From Xiphophorus maculatus (lineage: Eukaryota > Chordata > Actinopteri > Cyprinodontiformes > Poeciliidae), in contig NC_036447.1 of assembly GCF_002775205.1 (NCBI RefSeq), positions 22,240,501-22,304,500 of the forward strand: a stretch of DNA of 64,000 nt, written 5' to 3'. The notes under the pieces were generated by a model. That model did no database searches. It was not told the DNA's origin and saw only the letters and a program-made list of their open reading frames with translations. How positions within the stretch are numbered: the first letter of the stretch is position 1; every line of letters starts with the position of its first letter. Shown here one piece after another: positions 23,224 through 34,300 of this stretch. Both the position numbers and the translations under genes were made by a program.

Positions 23224-26200
23224 TTAGCTCTGAGTTTTTAAAAAGAACTCATTGCGGTAAATATCCTCAGTTGTTGAAATGTTTCCATATTGAGCTTCAT
23301 CTTCATAGTCTTCAAAGAACTGAACAGATCTCTGCTCTTTGCAGGCCCTCTGCTGTGAGCGAATTGCAGGATCGTCATAATTTTGGTAAAGCTACAAAAG
23401 AAGGAACAGATCATAAATTAATACATCCACTTATTATTTATTTTCACCATAAAGTCAAAGTATTACGTTTTAGATCAGACCCAGGGTATAAGTGAACTGC
23501 ACACTGTTTTAGAGCTGAAGCTCAAACTACCACAAGAAGTGAAATGATAATGATTTAACCCAGACAACATTTTTCAGAAACAAAAACAATTTTCTAGTTT
23601 TCTGTGGAAATAATTACTTGTCTTTTAACAAAGAGCGAGCTTTGCCAATCCTTCATCTCCCTTGTTTTAAATGAAATGGTTGCAGTAGATTTGCTCAGTT
23701 GGGTTGTTTTCGTAGATTACTTTGTCTTCATCTGCATTTCCAGAGAGGAAATATGTGCGCTGCGTCCTATTCTGCTGTGAGAACATCGCAGCAACATCAT
23801 GATTTTTGTACGTCTAAAAAAGAAGGAATATTTATTCCTTCTTTTTTAGACGTACAAAGGTTGGCGAGTCAGGTTACTGTCAGGTTTTGGTTTCATATTA
23901 AAATGTAACCCATGTACGGAGCCCTAGTCCTCGATGCGGCTGTCATGAGTTCAAGTCCTGGCTTGATGACCTTTGCCACATGTCTTCCCTCTTTCTCACA
24001 ACCAACTTTCCTGTCTGACACCTGTCAAATAAAAGCCTCTAGATCAAACAAACCCTTTAAAAATACTCTAGAGTGATGTAGCAATGTAAAGATCTATTTA
24101 AAGTACAAGCAGTGTCATGTTCCGTGTTTTTCCTGTGTATTTATTTCAAGTTTCTGTGTTTCTGAGTTTCCATGTTGTCCTGTCTTCCCCTTGATTGTCC
24201 CCAGGTGTTTCTCGTACCCGTAATTACCTCCTGTGTATTTAGTGTCACCTGTGTGTCTTTGTCGGGTCCTCGTCTCGTTTGGCGTCTTGGTTATGTGCGC
24301 TCAGTCCTTCTTGTTGTCCATTCATTTTATCAGTTGCTACCAGCGTTGAGCCCTGGCTTCCGCTCAGTCGGGCTGCCTGGTTTTGTGGACTTTTTGGACT
24401 TCATTATTAAAAATCATTTTCTCTCATCTACCTGGGTCATCTGCGTCTGCCTCACCACCTCTCACCACCGCAACTTATGACAGTAGGACCCGACCAGAAA
24501 GTACGGTGAGGCACGCAACTACATGGATCCAGCTGGCTTAAAGAGGACCATAAAGGACTATGTTGAGGAGGTGGCTAAGCCTTACTCCACCCGTCAGGGC
24601 CTGGGGATAGCCACACGCATGGTCCTTATGTCGGATTACTGGATCCCACGCCTTCCGCACCTGGGGCTGGCGGAGTTACAGCAGGAGGCAGAGCAGGCGC
24701 GCCGGACAGCGATCGCCGTGCTGAACGGTAACCCTCTGCCTCCCAAGCCGCATAGTCTCTCCGCCAGCTCAGACCCAGCTCCAGCTCCGGGATCAGTAAC
24801 TCCAGCATCTCCAGGACCAGCACCTCCAGCCGGCGCACCCGAGCCCGATTCAGCCGGCGCTCCAGCCGGCGCACCTGAGCCCGATTCAGCCGGCGCTCCA
24901 GCCGGCGCACCCGAGCCCGATTCAGCCGGCGCACCCGAGCCCGATTCAGCCGGCGCACCCGAGCCCGATTCAGCCGGCACACCCGAGCCCGATTCAGCCG
25001 GCGCACCCGAGCCCGATTCAGCCGGCGCTCCAGCCGGCGCGGCGCTCCAGCCGGCGCGGCGCTCCAGCCGGCGCTCCAGCCGGCTTTCCCGAGCCTCATG
25101 CTCCCACTCCAGAGACTGCTCCAAGCCGACAGGGGGTCCCAGTTAGTGGGTTCTCGGCCTCACCTGACTCCCCCAGTGTTCCTCCCGAGACCCCGCCTCT
25201 CAGTGCTCGTCATCGCCGCCTCAGGGCTGCCTCAGGGTTGCCTCAGGGTGGCCCCAGAGACTCGTCGTCGCCGCCTCCAATGCCGCGGTTCCTGCCTCCT
25301 TTGCCTCCGCCCACCTTGTGGGTAGTTTTTTGTTGTTTTGGACTCTGGTCCCCCGTCCAGCGCCCCTTCGCCCACCCTTGTTGTGTTTTGGGTGTCTGCT
25401 AGCCGCCCTTGAGAGGGGGGTACTGTCATGTTCCGTGTTTTTCCTGTGTATTTATTTCAAGTTTCTGAGTTTCCATGTTGTCCTGTCTTCCCCTTGATTG
25501 TCCCCAGGTGTTTCTTGTCCCCGTAATTACCTCCTGTGTATTTAGTGTCACCTGTGTGTCTTTGTCGGGTCCTCGTCTCGTTTGGCGTCTTGTCTTATGT
25601 GCGCTCAGTCCTTCTTGTTGTCCATTCATTTTATCAGTTGCTACCAGCGTTGAGCCCTGGCTTCTGCTGCGTGCTGCCTGGTTTTGTGGACTTTTTGGAC
25701 TTCATTATTAAAAATCATTTTCTCTCAACTACCTGGGTCATCTGCGTCTGCCTCACCACCGCAACTTATCACAAGCAGAAGACTAAGTGTGGGTAAAAGG
25801 CATGTCAGTGTCAAACGTTTTAGCAGCAGAGTTCATACAAGCTATGAGCCTTCCAGGTATAGCTGTTTTTCAAATAAATTTGATCAATTTAGCAAAGAAT
25901 TTTAAAAGAATTTTTAGCAGAAATATGCTTTTGAAGACATGTGAAGGTTTTCATATAAAACATCTAAAGTGCCGCCTCATGTTGGTACTGGGTCGTGTAA
26001 AAAAAAAAAAAAAACTAAAACACTTGGGCTTTCTTACATCTTCCCCACTCGTCACATCTTGTGCATCTGCTGCCTCCAGTTTGCTTGTGTTCATGTCGAC
26101 TGCTGCTTCAACTGAAACAAAGCAAATTAAAATAAATGCACTTATACGCACATTTGCCTTTGTTGAAAGCGAAAACACTAAGCTCACCTTTCAACTGGCG

Positions 26201-29200
26201 ACGTTTGGGCTTGCAAACTTTGACCAGGATGATTATCAGTATCAGCAGCAGAACTGGGAGTGCAGCGAAAAGCCAGTACAGAGCTGCAGATGAAAGTGAC
26301 AAATAAAGAGTAAAACAAATTCAAGATGAAATTACTTGACTTCCTCAAACACATTAGCCTTAAAGCGCCACGCTGCTACAAGTAGGAAGGACTATCAAAA
26401 AGTCTCTGAGGTCTACATGCTCCACTCAGGCTTCTTCTATACAATTAGTCTTAATCTGATAATTCTTGACTTGTAGTTTTATTTAGAAACTTCTTAAATA
26501 ACAAATGCTTTTTGCATATGATCACATGCAAAACAACATACCGACAGAGTGTGCCACTCTCATGTTGCCTGATGCTTTAACCCCATGTAATCTCTGCTAT
26601 GTCATTCTGACCTCAGAGAAGGGATCAGATCAGGAGAGATTTGATTATCTTGATGGGGAAAGTCTCATAAATTTACAAAGTCTACATGGATGAAGAGCAA
26701 TAGAGCACCAGACTGGACCCAGACTGAAGGGTGGAGCTCCTGGGCCTCCACTGGGTTCAAAGCAAAAACATAAAAAAGCTTAACTTCCCCTCCAATGAAG
26801 AGGTTTCTATTACTGAAACCAGTTTTACTTTAATTTGCAAGAGCACATGTGCATTTTACTAAAAGCACTTTAGCACTTCATGCAGCACTACGCTTTAAGC
26901 ATGGAGTTTCACATCCACTACTTTCACACAAGAAGTTGTAACTATTTATTGAACATTTACTTAGTATTTTAATAATTAGCATGTAGTGTTTTCTTCCAGG
27001 CTCTGTATACAGCTGCTACTCATAGACAAGTGAGGTGGTTACCTGTTAAGGGAGAATAATAATTACTCAGAGCAAATGGGGGCTACTGGTTAGTGAAACT
27101 TGAGCAAATGCTTGTGTAGAAAATGTTAAAAGTGTGGGTGCAAGAACAGTGAGATGGCAGTGGTAAGAGGTAATGACTCCCCTGTCTTTTTTGTGTCCAG
27201 TTCTGGGTGTTTGGGCAAATATTTCACACGGGAGTACAGACAAACCATATCATGTTTTTGAGGTTATTCTGTGAGATTTCTAGAAATTTACAGCAATATA
27301 AGTGGATACCTTAGTAAAGTGAAGGGGGACTCTTTCGTTAAATTCATCTATTGGATCTGAGATATGAGTCAAAGGGGCTGTAGTATGTTTAGAGAGCAAC
27401 CAACTCTGATAAATACACACCATATATGGACATGCCAGATATGAATGTGGGGCAATCTGCCACAAGCTCAGTTTCATTTTCACCATCTCACCTTCTATTA
27501 TGGACTCCTCTGACACACCACGCTGTTCTTCTTCTTCTGCAACAAGTAACACAGCAACAATGATAAACTATGAGTTCACCACAACAATCATTACATCAAA
27601 ATATCTGGTTCTGTACAAGCAGCTCATGCTTGTACAATTTTCTAACTATCTGAGATTTATAATCTGCTTTATGAATAAAAACATTATTATTACATTCAGT
27701 TTAAAATTTTAAAAGCAATAGGGTAGCTTCAGTGTATCATCATGCTCTTACCCACAGTCAGATGAAACTGGGTGTAGTTTCCAACACTCCACTTGGGGTC
27801 TGATCTACACCAGTATGTCCCAGAATCCTCTGATTTAAGTTTTGTGATCACCACAGAAAAAAAGGTGGCATTAACATTATGCAGTGTGACGCTGCCTTGA
27901 TAAGTGATGTATGTGCAGTTGCTGCGCTGGTCTCCTTTGCAGAGGAACATCATATTGTTATGATGATGACGTGGATAAGGACACTGGAAGGTTACAGCAC
28001 GACCCACAATCCCACTCATGTCCTTTGACTCCACACAGCACCACTCTGACAAAAAACAACAACATGTTTGTTGAAGGTTCAAGTCACACTCTTCTATGGC
28101 AATTGATCTCAGCAAAGGTAGCTAGTTTGACTTCTCACCTTTGACCTCTAGCTCGACAGCAGAGAAATCATCCGATCCTGAGTTTCTCTGTACTCCACAA
28201 AGATACGACCCAGAATCGTTCAGGGTCAGACTGGAAATGGTCACTGTGAATATTCTTGACTTCCTGTCATCAGAGAGTCTGAATCGTCCATTTTGTGTGT
28301 TGTTAGAGGTGATCACTGCCTGCTGTCGACATGTGGAGGGCCGGTTTCCTCTGCAGAGGAACTTCAGCTTGTTGACAGACTGAGAGTCGTACGGACAGCT
28401 GATGGTCACTGAACCTTCCTCAATACTTTGGGTTTTATTCACCGGGTCACAACATCTGTCTGACATGAGGTTAAAAAAACAATGTAAAGTGAAAGAAAAA
28501 CTAGTCAAAAATCTTCACTTAATAGAAAGTTGTACTTTTTTGATAGAGATTTATATTTAACATTATAGACTAGTACAATTGTCTTGTATTAACATGTCTG
28601 CATTGATGTCTAAACATGTATTTATTTTCAACATAGAAGACGATCCAGATCTGCAAGTACATGATAATTCAACTAGCAAAATTAGAAAATACATTTAGCT
28701 TCTAATAACAGCTAAATTTAAGACCACACATTGATTAAAAGTGTGTATTACTAACATGGTTAGACTTTGATGCTTCATTTAATGCATTTTAATTTGTTGT
28801 GAAATCTATAGTGAAATATAGAAACATGAACTTATTATTTACCTTCTTTTATGTGCAGTTTTACTTCACTGTAGGTATCTATTCCCCACACTGTGACTCC
28901 ACACCAGTATTTCTCAGCATCATGTGATTGAAGATCAGAAATGGTCACTGTGACGATTCTGTTCTTTATATCATCAGTGATGGAATATTTGCCTTTATTT
29001 TTCTGTTTTGTTGTAATGAGAACGTCACTGGAGCCACAGTCATTCTTACAAAAGTATTTTTCACTATCCTTAAATCTCTCATCATAGTGGCATGAAACAT
29101 TTATATCTCTTCCCTCATATCCAAACACTTCGATCAAACCTTCAGCACTGATCACAAAACTCAGAGCTGCTGCAGACAGAAAACAACATCAGTTTAGTTT

Positions 29201-29475
29201 TTATGCTTCAACATTTGAACAATAAATATTTTTTTTACAAGTTTTGTAAAACTACTTTTTCAAATAAAAAGCACAATTAGTTTGTGTGAGATCAGACGAT
29301 CACATTTCAGTCACAACACAAACAGGAAGTGCTACTGAGTCTTTAAGTAAATGCTACATAATTTATAAACACATCTTATTTTATTTAAATAAAATTCATC
29401 ATAAGATTAAAGCAAACTGTTGTAGATGATATATTATGTCTTACTGCAGATGATGATGTGTTGATGGCTCCACAT
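23224..29475 (-). CDS. Receptor locus D: three-Ig receptor with two alternative tyrosine tails
   Basis: Exons: leader 29445-29475 (MWSHQHIIIC; second leader 30423-30459), D1 28843-29169, D2 28139-28459, D3 27752-28045 (EWCCVESKDMSG type), Glu-rich stalk 27492-27536 (EEEEQRG), TM 26188-26283, tail exon 26038-26111, then either terminal exon 23667-23813 or 23224-23391. The products are 444 or 451 residues. Both terminal exons enter in phase 0 and are homologous to each other and to the last exon of H. The proximal one has VIYENN and QIYCNHF; the distal one has LYQNYDD, AQYGNI and DIYRNEF. The 5' half (leaders, D1 and the first part of D2) is a near copy of locus A; the 3' half is H/F-like. An LTR element (24113-25773) and a truncated SINE sit in the last intron. 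AATAAA copies at about 22990-23015 follow the distal stop. Confidence 0.78.
23667..23813 (-). CDS. Proximal alternative last exon of locus D
   Basis: A 49-codon phase-0 exon beginning TYKNHD and ending NHFI-stop, preceded by a pyrimidine tract and TAG acceptor. Its SQQNR, VIYENN and QIYCN elements align with the distal last exon (LYQNYDD, SQQRA, DIYRNEF) and with the last exon of H (VYQNHD, SQQMA, DIYCNEG). Its first nine bases and acceptor lie inside a perfect hairpin (23805-23858). The exon is open throughout, so it may still be used. Confidence 0.65.
   Translation of the reverse strand, partial: TYKNHDVAAMFSQQNRTQRTYFLSGNADEDKVIYENNPTEQIYCNHFI
23805..23858. promoter_or_regulatory. Perfect 26-bp inverted repeat over a splice acceptor
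   Basis: Arms 23805-23830 and 23833-23858 are exact reverse complements (26 of 26) around a 2-base loop. In the minus-strand transcript the downstream arm holds the pyrimidine tract, the TAG acceptor and the first nine bases of the proximal last exon of locus D; the upstream arm is its complement. A stem of this length should hide the acceptor in pre-mRNA. The repeat itself is seen; the regulatory role is inferred. Confidence 0.8.
23905..24058 (+). mobile_element. tRNA-derived SINE, 5'-truncated
   Basis: Same family as 53112-53290: cccatgtacggagccctagtcctcg, a B-box-like gagttcaagtcc, tgccacatgtcttccc and tcaaataaaagcc near the 3' end. The A-box half is missing. It lies in the last intron of locus D, close to the alternative last exon. 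Confidence 0.65.
24113..25773 (+). mobile_element. Small non-autonomous LTR retrotransposon, gypsy-like
   Basis: LTRs 24113-24482 and 25424-25773 with a 5-bp target duplication agcag on both sides. The 941-bp interior contains a gag-like open frame from 24523 with a Pro/Ala-rich tail made of GAPEPDSA-type repeats (about 24830-25030) and a purine tract just before the 3' LTR (25411-25420). There is no pol, so it would depend on a partner element. The structure looks whole for a short non-autonomous element. The LTRs are close to each other apart from small length differences, which suggests a fairly young insertion. It sits in the last intron of locus D, antisense to the gene. Confidence 0.85.
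27492..27536 (-). CDS. Glu-rich stalk exon of locus D
   Basis: A 45-base phase 1-1 exon reading EEEEQRGVSEESIIE between D3 and TM. It is homologous to the first stalk exons of F/G (43530-43598) and H (51699-51767, EEEQNVAKKK) and to a relic at 38045-38089. It has good acceptor and donor sites. Confidence 0.6.
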
Positions 29476-30122
29476 CTCTTTGTTCTTCTAAACCAGAGCT
29501 AAACTGAGGCAGAAGTTATTTTAAAATGAGACATTTAGAGGAAACGTCAGAGCTATTAAGGATCCTGACATTCAGAAAGTTTAACAGCTTTTGAAAGTGT
29601 CGACTTACCTCACAAGTGTGAAACGTCTTGTTTCTGCATTGGTCAAGTGATAACTCTGCAACCGCTGACCTCACAGGCTTTACTCACAAATACAGGAAAT
29701 AGATTTTTTTCACCACAACAAAGTTTGGGTGGATTATTGAGGGACACTCAGTTTTCAGGTTTTAATCTCAGCTGTGCAGATCTTCATGTTTGAATTTGAG
29801 AGAAACAGGAGAGAACAAAAATATAATTCAATGCAACTAACTTTAATTTTAAATTATTGTCATTTGCAAAAAATAGAATGAAATTCTTAGTCTGACTCCT
29901 CAGCAAACAGTAAATATATAAATAGAAAAGGCCATATTTATAAAAGACAATTGATAAATTGTAAATGTATTTACTTAAAAGCAAATCGAGAAACAAAGGT
30001 CGTATGTCAGCAACCACGGAGGGCGCCATCTTGTCTATTTGATTTTATTCTAAATTTGTATGATTTTAAAATGAATTTTAAAATGATTTTAAAATCTACT
30101 CCTGCTTTTAAAGCCAATGGAA

Positions 30123-30384
30123 ACCCGTCAGCGCCTGGGGATAGCCACACGCATGGTCCTTATGTCGGATTACTGGATCCCGCGCCTTCCGCACCTGGGG
30201 CTGGCGGAGTTACAGCAGGAGGCAGAGCAGGCGCGCCGGACAGCGATTGCCGTGCTGAACGGTAACCCTCTGCCTCCCAAGCCGCATAGTCTCTCCGCCA
30301 GCTCAGACCCAGCTCCAGCTCCGGGACCAGTAACTCCAGCATCTCCAGGACCAGTACCTCCAGCCGGCGCACCCGAGCCCGATT
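30123..30384 (+). mobile_element. Gag-region fragment of the 24.1 kb LTR family
   Basis: About 260 bp nearly identical to roughly 24590-24855 of the LTR element, without any LTR. It replaces a few bases of the sequence present in the duplicate block at 5327-5345, so it arrived after the A-to-D duplication. It lies between the two alternative leader exons of locus D. It is a broken fragment. Entry as a captured cDNA piece or by repair is more likely than normal integration. Confidence 0.75.
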
Positions 30385-30422
30385 TAATTTATATTTGAAA
30401 ACAAATAAATATTAAAACTTAC

Positions 30423-30459
30423 CAGACAAGATGAACAACACGATCTGGAAGCTCCACAT
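30423..30459 (-). CDS. Alternative leader exon for locus D
   Basis: Same MWSFQIVLFILS exon as 5374-5410, ending G|gtaag in phase 1. It is about 950 bp upstream of the MWSHQHIIIC leader (29445-29475), and both can splice only to D1 at 28843-29169. The intact donor and frame in both duplicates argue that it has been kept. Confidence 0.58.
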
Positions 30460-31395
30460 CTGTGCATTACTGAGGACAACAAACTAAACCAGAAATAATG
30501 TTGAAGTGAAACATGAAGTATTTTAAGGAAACCACATTGGTGTGATGAGTTCAGCCCTTCACACATATCAGCAGGCCTCATAAATGATGTGTATAATGAT
30601 CATTTTCTCTATGTTTCAAATGCTAAAACTAAACTCTATCAAAACAACCAAACAGTAAGAAGACATGCTTATTATTAGTAAAATTAAAATAAGTGTTTAC
30701 AAAGTTGGAGGAAATGGCCATAGGAAACGTGGGAGGGCTGAGGTGTAGTGGTTAGTGCTGTATCATCTCAGCAAGAATATTTCCTGTTTAAATATAAGTG
30801 AAGCAGAACTTTCTGTCTATAGTTTGCTTATTTATTTTAGAACATTCATCGATGTTCTCCAGGTTCTCTTTCTCTCATTGCAAAACTGCTTATAGTAACA
30901 GGATCTAGTGAATAAAATGAGCAGGAAGAAACATGTTGCCACACATTGAAGGTAGAATTAAAATTTATTTTACAGTCAAACTGACAAATGACAAATATAG
31001 AAACATACAAAAAGATTACTAGAACAATTTAAGAGCATGAAAATACTACAGTTATAAAAACGGTTTTCCTCTGCAGAAAACCTTATCACCTTCATGATTT
31101 AGTCTTAATTTAAAAAGAAACAAAGGCTGGTTCATCAAAAACCTCTTATTTATTATTGTGTGGAGAAACTTACTGTAATAAAACAAGTTGCATCATTAAA
31201 ATATTTAGCAATTAGCATCTAAATCTTTAAATTAGCTTGAAATGTATATAATAATTTCCTCTGCAGTGCATTTCATCATTTTGCTTTCCGACAATCAGAA
31301 TAAATATCTTCATTTGTGGTGAGACTTTGGTTCACATGTTGAGATTCTGCAGCTTCATCGTTGCTCCTGATGCTTTGATGCAAAGGTTGAGCTGT

Positions 31396-34300
31396 CTACT
31401 GGATTTTCACAAATCTGAAAAATAATCATTTATGATATTCAGATAAATGAGATTTATATTACTGAGCAGAAAAACTTATCTGGATAAATGTTCATAATCC
31501 CACAGGACAAAACCTGAAGGATCTGAACACAAAGATAAAGTCAGATTCCACTGTGCAAAATATCAACATGGAGAGTGATAAAAAAAAAGATTAATGTAGA
31601 AAAATGTATATTCAGTGGTGGGTTGTGAGGGCCAGCAGAGCCTTGTCTGCTCGCCCTAGAAATCTGAAAAGAAAATGTCTTAGTCATATTTAATTTTATC
31701 TATAATTTTATTTGTATTTACAAACAAGTAGCTTATTGGTATTATTGAGGTTTCACTTTAATTTCCTACTTTTTTTTTCTTTGTGGGCTCTAGTGTCCCA
31801 TATATGAAAGTAGTCATATAGGAAAGGGGCAAAGACATGCGGCAATATCATCGGGTCCGGGAGTCGAACCCACGACGGCCATGTCGAGGACTCAAGGCCT
31901 CCAAACATGGGTCGCGCTATCCCCTACGCCACCACGGCTACGCCCATTAATTTCCTGCTTAAGATGTGCCTTAAGCGCATCTGGCGAGCCGCTCCACCTC
32001 AGGACCTGCTGTACAAATTCAGATACCCCTTCCTCAAAAATGCAGTGCAACAGGCCATTGTTGGCATGACTAGCATAATTATCAGCCAATCAGAATTTAC
32101 ATGCAATAATGGTGAGCCTCACTGGCCCTACAGTAAGTGAAGAGCGTTCCCTGTATTCCCTATTAAAATCATCTTTTTCAAGACGATCTTCACGAATAAA
32201 AAATTAAAAAATGTAAAACCCGCACCAAACCTGGATTCACTAACACAAAGCAGTAAGAACTTTGCAAGGCATTTTAGAGACTGTAACTATGAGCGCTACA
32301 AGGGGCTAACAGCTAGCACTGAACACTACAAGTTATTGTATGGATTTTATTTACAAGTAATGGGTGAGTGTTACTTTTCTATTACATTCTCATACGTAGT
32401 GTAACGATTCTGAGTTTTAGTTCTGCTGGGTCCTTATGGTTATGTGTATTTGCTATAAGTTGCATTGTGATCTTATTGTTATGTGTAGAGTGTTGTGGGC
32501 TTCCCCTGTCTGACTCTGCTGATTCCCACACACATGTGATAGGCCTGTCATGTGGGCGAGGGATCGGTGGAGCGGCAGTACTGTTAAGGAAAAATGATTA
32601 ATTTTAGTGCTTAATACAGTTAATCTACGACATGTGTAACAGTTATATTCAATACTCTTATTTGGAACAGGTTTCGTCTGAGATGCGGTAAGGAGCTGAA
32701 TAAGCAGGCATCAGACAAGCAGGGCCCTTTTCCTCCCCCGCTGACACACAGGGCAATAAAATTTACATTCAAATGGGGAGAACTAAGGAAGTTTGGGGGG
32801 AAGAGACTTCAGAGGTGTCTGTGAAATCTCATCTCAAGACGTTTGGCGCCAGGGATCTGCCCGTACCAGACAGCGACGAGCACTAAATGGTCCGCCCTTT
32901 TGCTTAGACAAAAACCAGACACCTTTGCCATAAATGAGGGGAGTTTCCAGGTTTCTCTGAGTGCTGAGGGAGTTTCCAATAGGTCAAAGAACGGAACGCC
33001 TTGGCTGCATAAATTAAATAGTGAAACACCTATTTGGTTTAAGATTACGTACACGGAGCACGCCGAGAGAGAGACAGCGGCCGCTATTTTTTTTGCCTTT
33101 TTTTGTCTTTGTTTTATGTTTGTTTGTCTTCCCCTTGTGTGTCTTTATTTTTATGAGAAAAATGCATATCTCTGTACCTCTGCAGCTTTGTTAATTGATT
33201 CATGCGTTGCTTTGTGTGGGATTAAACTCTGTGATCTGTGACGTCAACACGCTTTGTTGTTGTTTCGTTTTAGCAGCACGCCGTCGCTCGTCAGGATCCC
33301 GGGCAAAATTAAAGAGGAAAGAGCCAAACGTTTTGTCCAAAGCTAGCATTAAATTACCTCTTTTTTAATAGTACCAGGACCGGAAGTGGAAAGAGTTCAG
33401 AGTTGGGTCAGCAGTGAAACTATCTGTTGAATGTACCAGTTTGTTAGAGGCGTGAGCTGCAGCCTCAGGAGTAGCAGATCGTACTTATCCTAATAAACCC
33501 TGTTTGGTGGGACTACAGCTGCGGTACTGAGGTCATTACAATACTTTACTTAATATTTTTCTTTTAATTGCTCATTTGCTATATCAGCAGTTTGGATTGA
33601 TGTTGAGATTAACTGGGGAAGATAGAAAAGTTTTGCTAAATTGGTGGATGTTCAATAATGTGTGCTATTGCCTGTGTATTTTGTTAAAATATACATTGAT
33701 ATATTGCTTGATATTGTTGGGCTGCATTGTTGTTTTTCTTTGCGTATTTTTATTTATTTGCATATTATTGGATGTCTGTTTCTTGGTGTGGTGAATAGTT
33801 CTTACACTGTCCTGCAAATGGTGTGTATTGTTCAGGTATAGTTGACGTCTCTTGAAGGCCCTGACTGAAACTCCACGTCATGCCACTGTTTGTACTGAGT
33901 CCTGACGGGCTGGCAAGATTTTTGTGTTTGTTTGCATTTTTGCCAGCAGTAACATCCAGCTGTGTATCATGTGACTTGTGTGATGCGAAAAAAGTGATTC
34001 CAATCCTGTTTTGCGAAATACCTCTATTTTGATACAACTAAAGAACCACCTCATGTTAGGGCAAAACTTTTTATTGAAAATTATAAGGTTTTTTTTTAAC
34101 TGGTGTGTTTCCATTAAGCAAATTTATTTTATAGTTAATGAAAAATTATCTAATGTCCTTGCAAGAAAAAATCTTTAAGAGTTGCAACTTTGTGGACTTA
34201 CATCATTGATCCTCGGGTTCTTAGAAGCATCAGAAGTGTTCAATACAATCATTTGGATATCTACAAGAACAATAAAAAACATTGTCTCTGTTTTTTCTGG

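Noticed and set aside
24830-25030. GAPEPDSA tandem repeat as a host structural protein
   Set aside because: It lies wholly between the two LTRs of a bounded element with a target duplication.
24838-25085. CRISPR-like array (regular short repeats)
   Set aside because: The repeats are contiguous codon repeats without spacers, in a eukaryotic retroelement.
24626-25124. Two long minus-strand open frames opposite the LTR element, one Arg-rich and one with SGSGAPAE repeats
   Set aside because: They are shadows of the GC-rich GAPEPDSA repeat region of the gag-like frame.
32843-33241. 132-codon + strand open frame
   Set aside because: It is contained in the nested LTR and shows no conserved domain.
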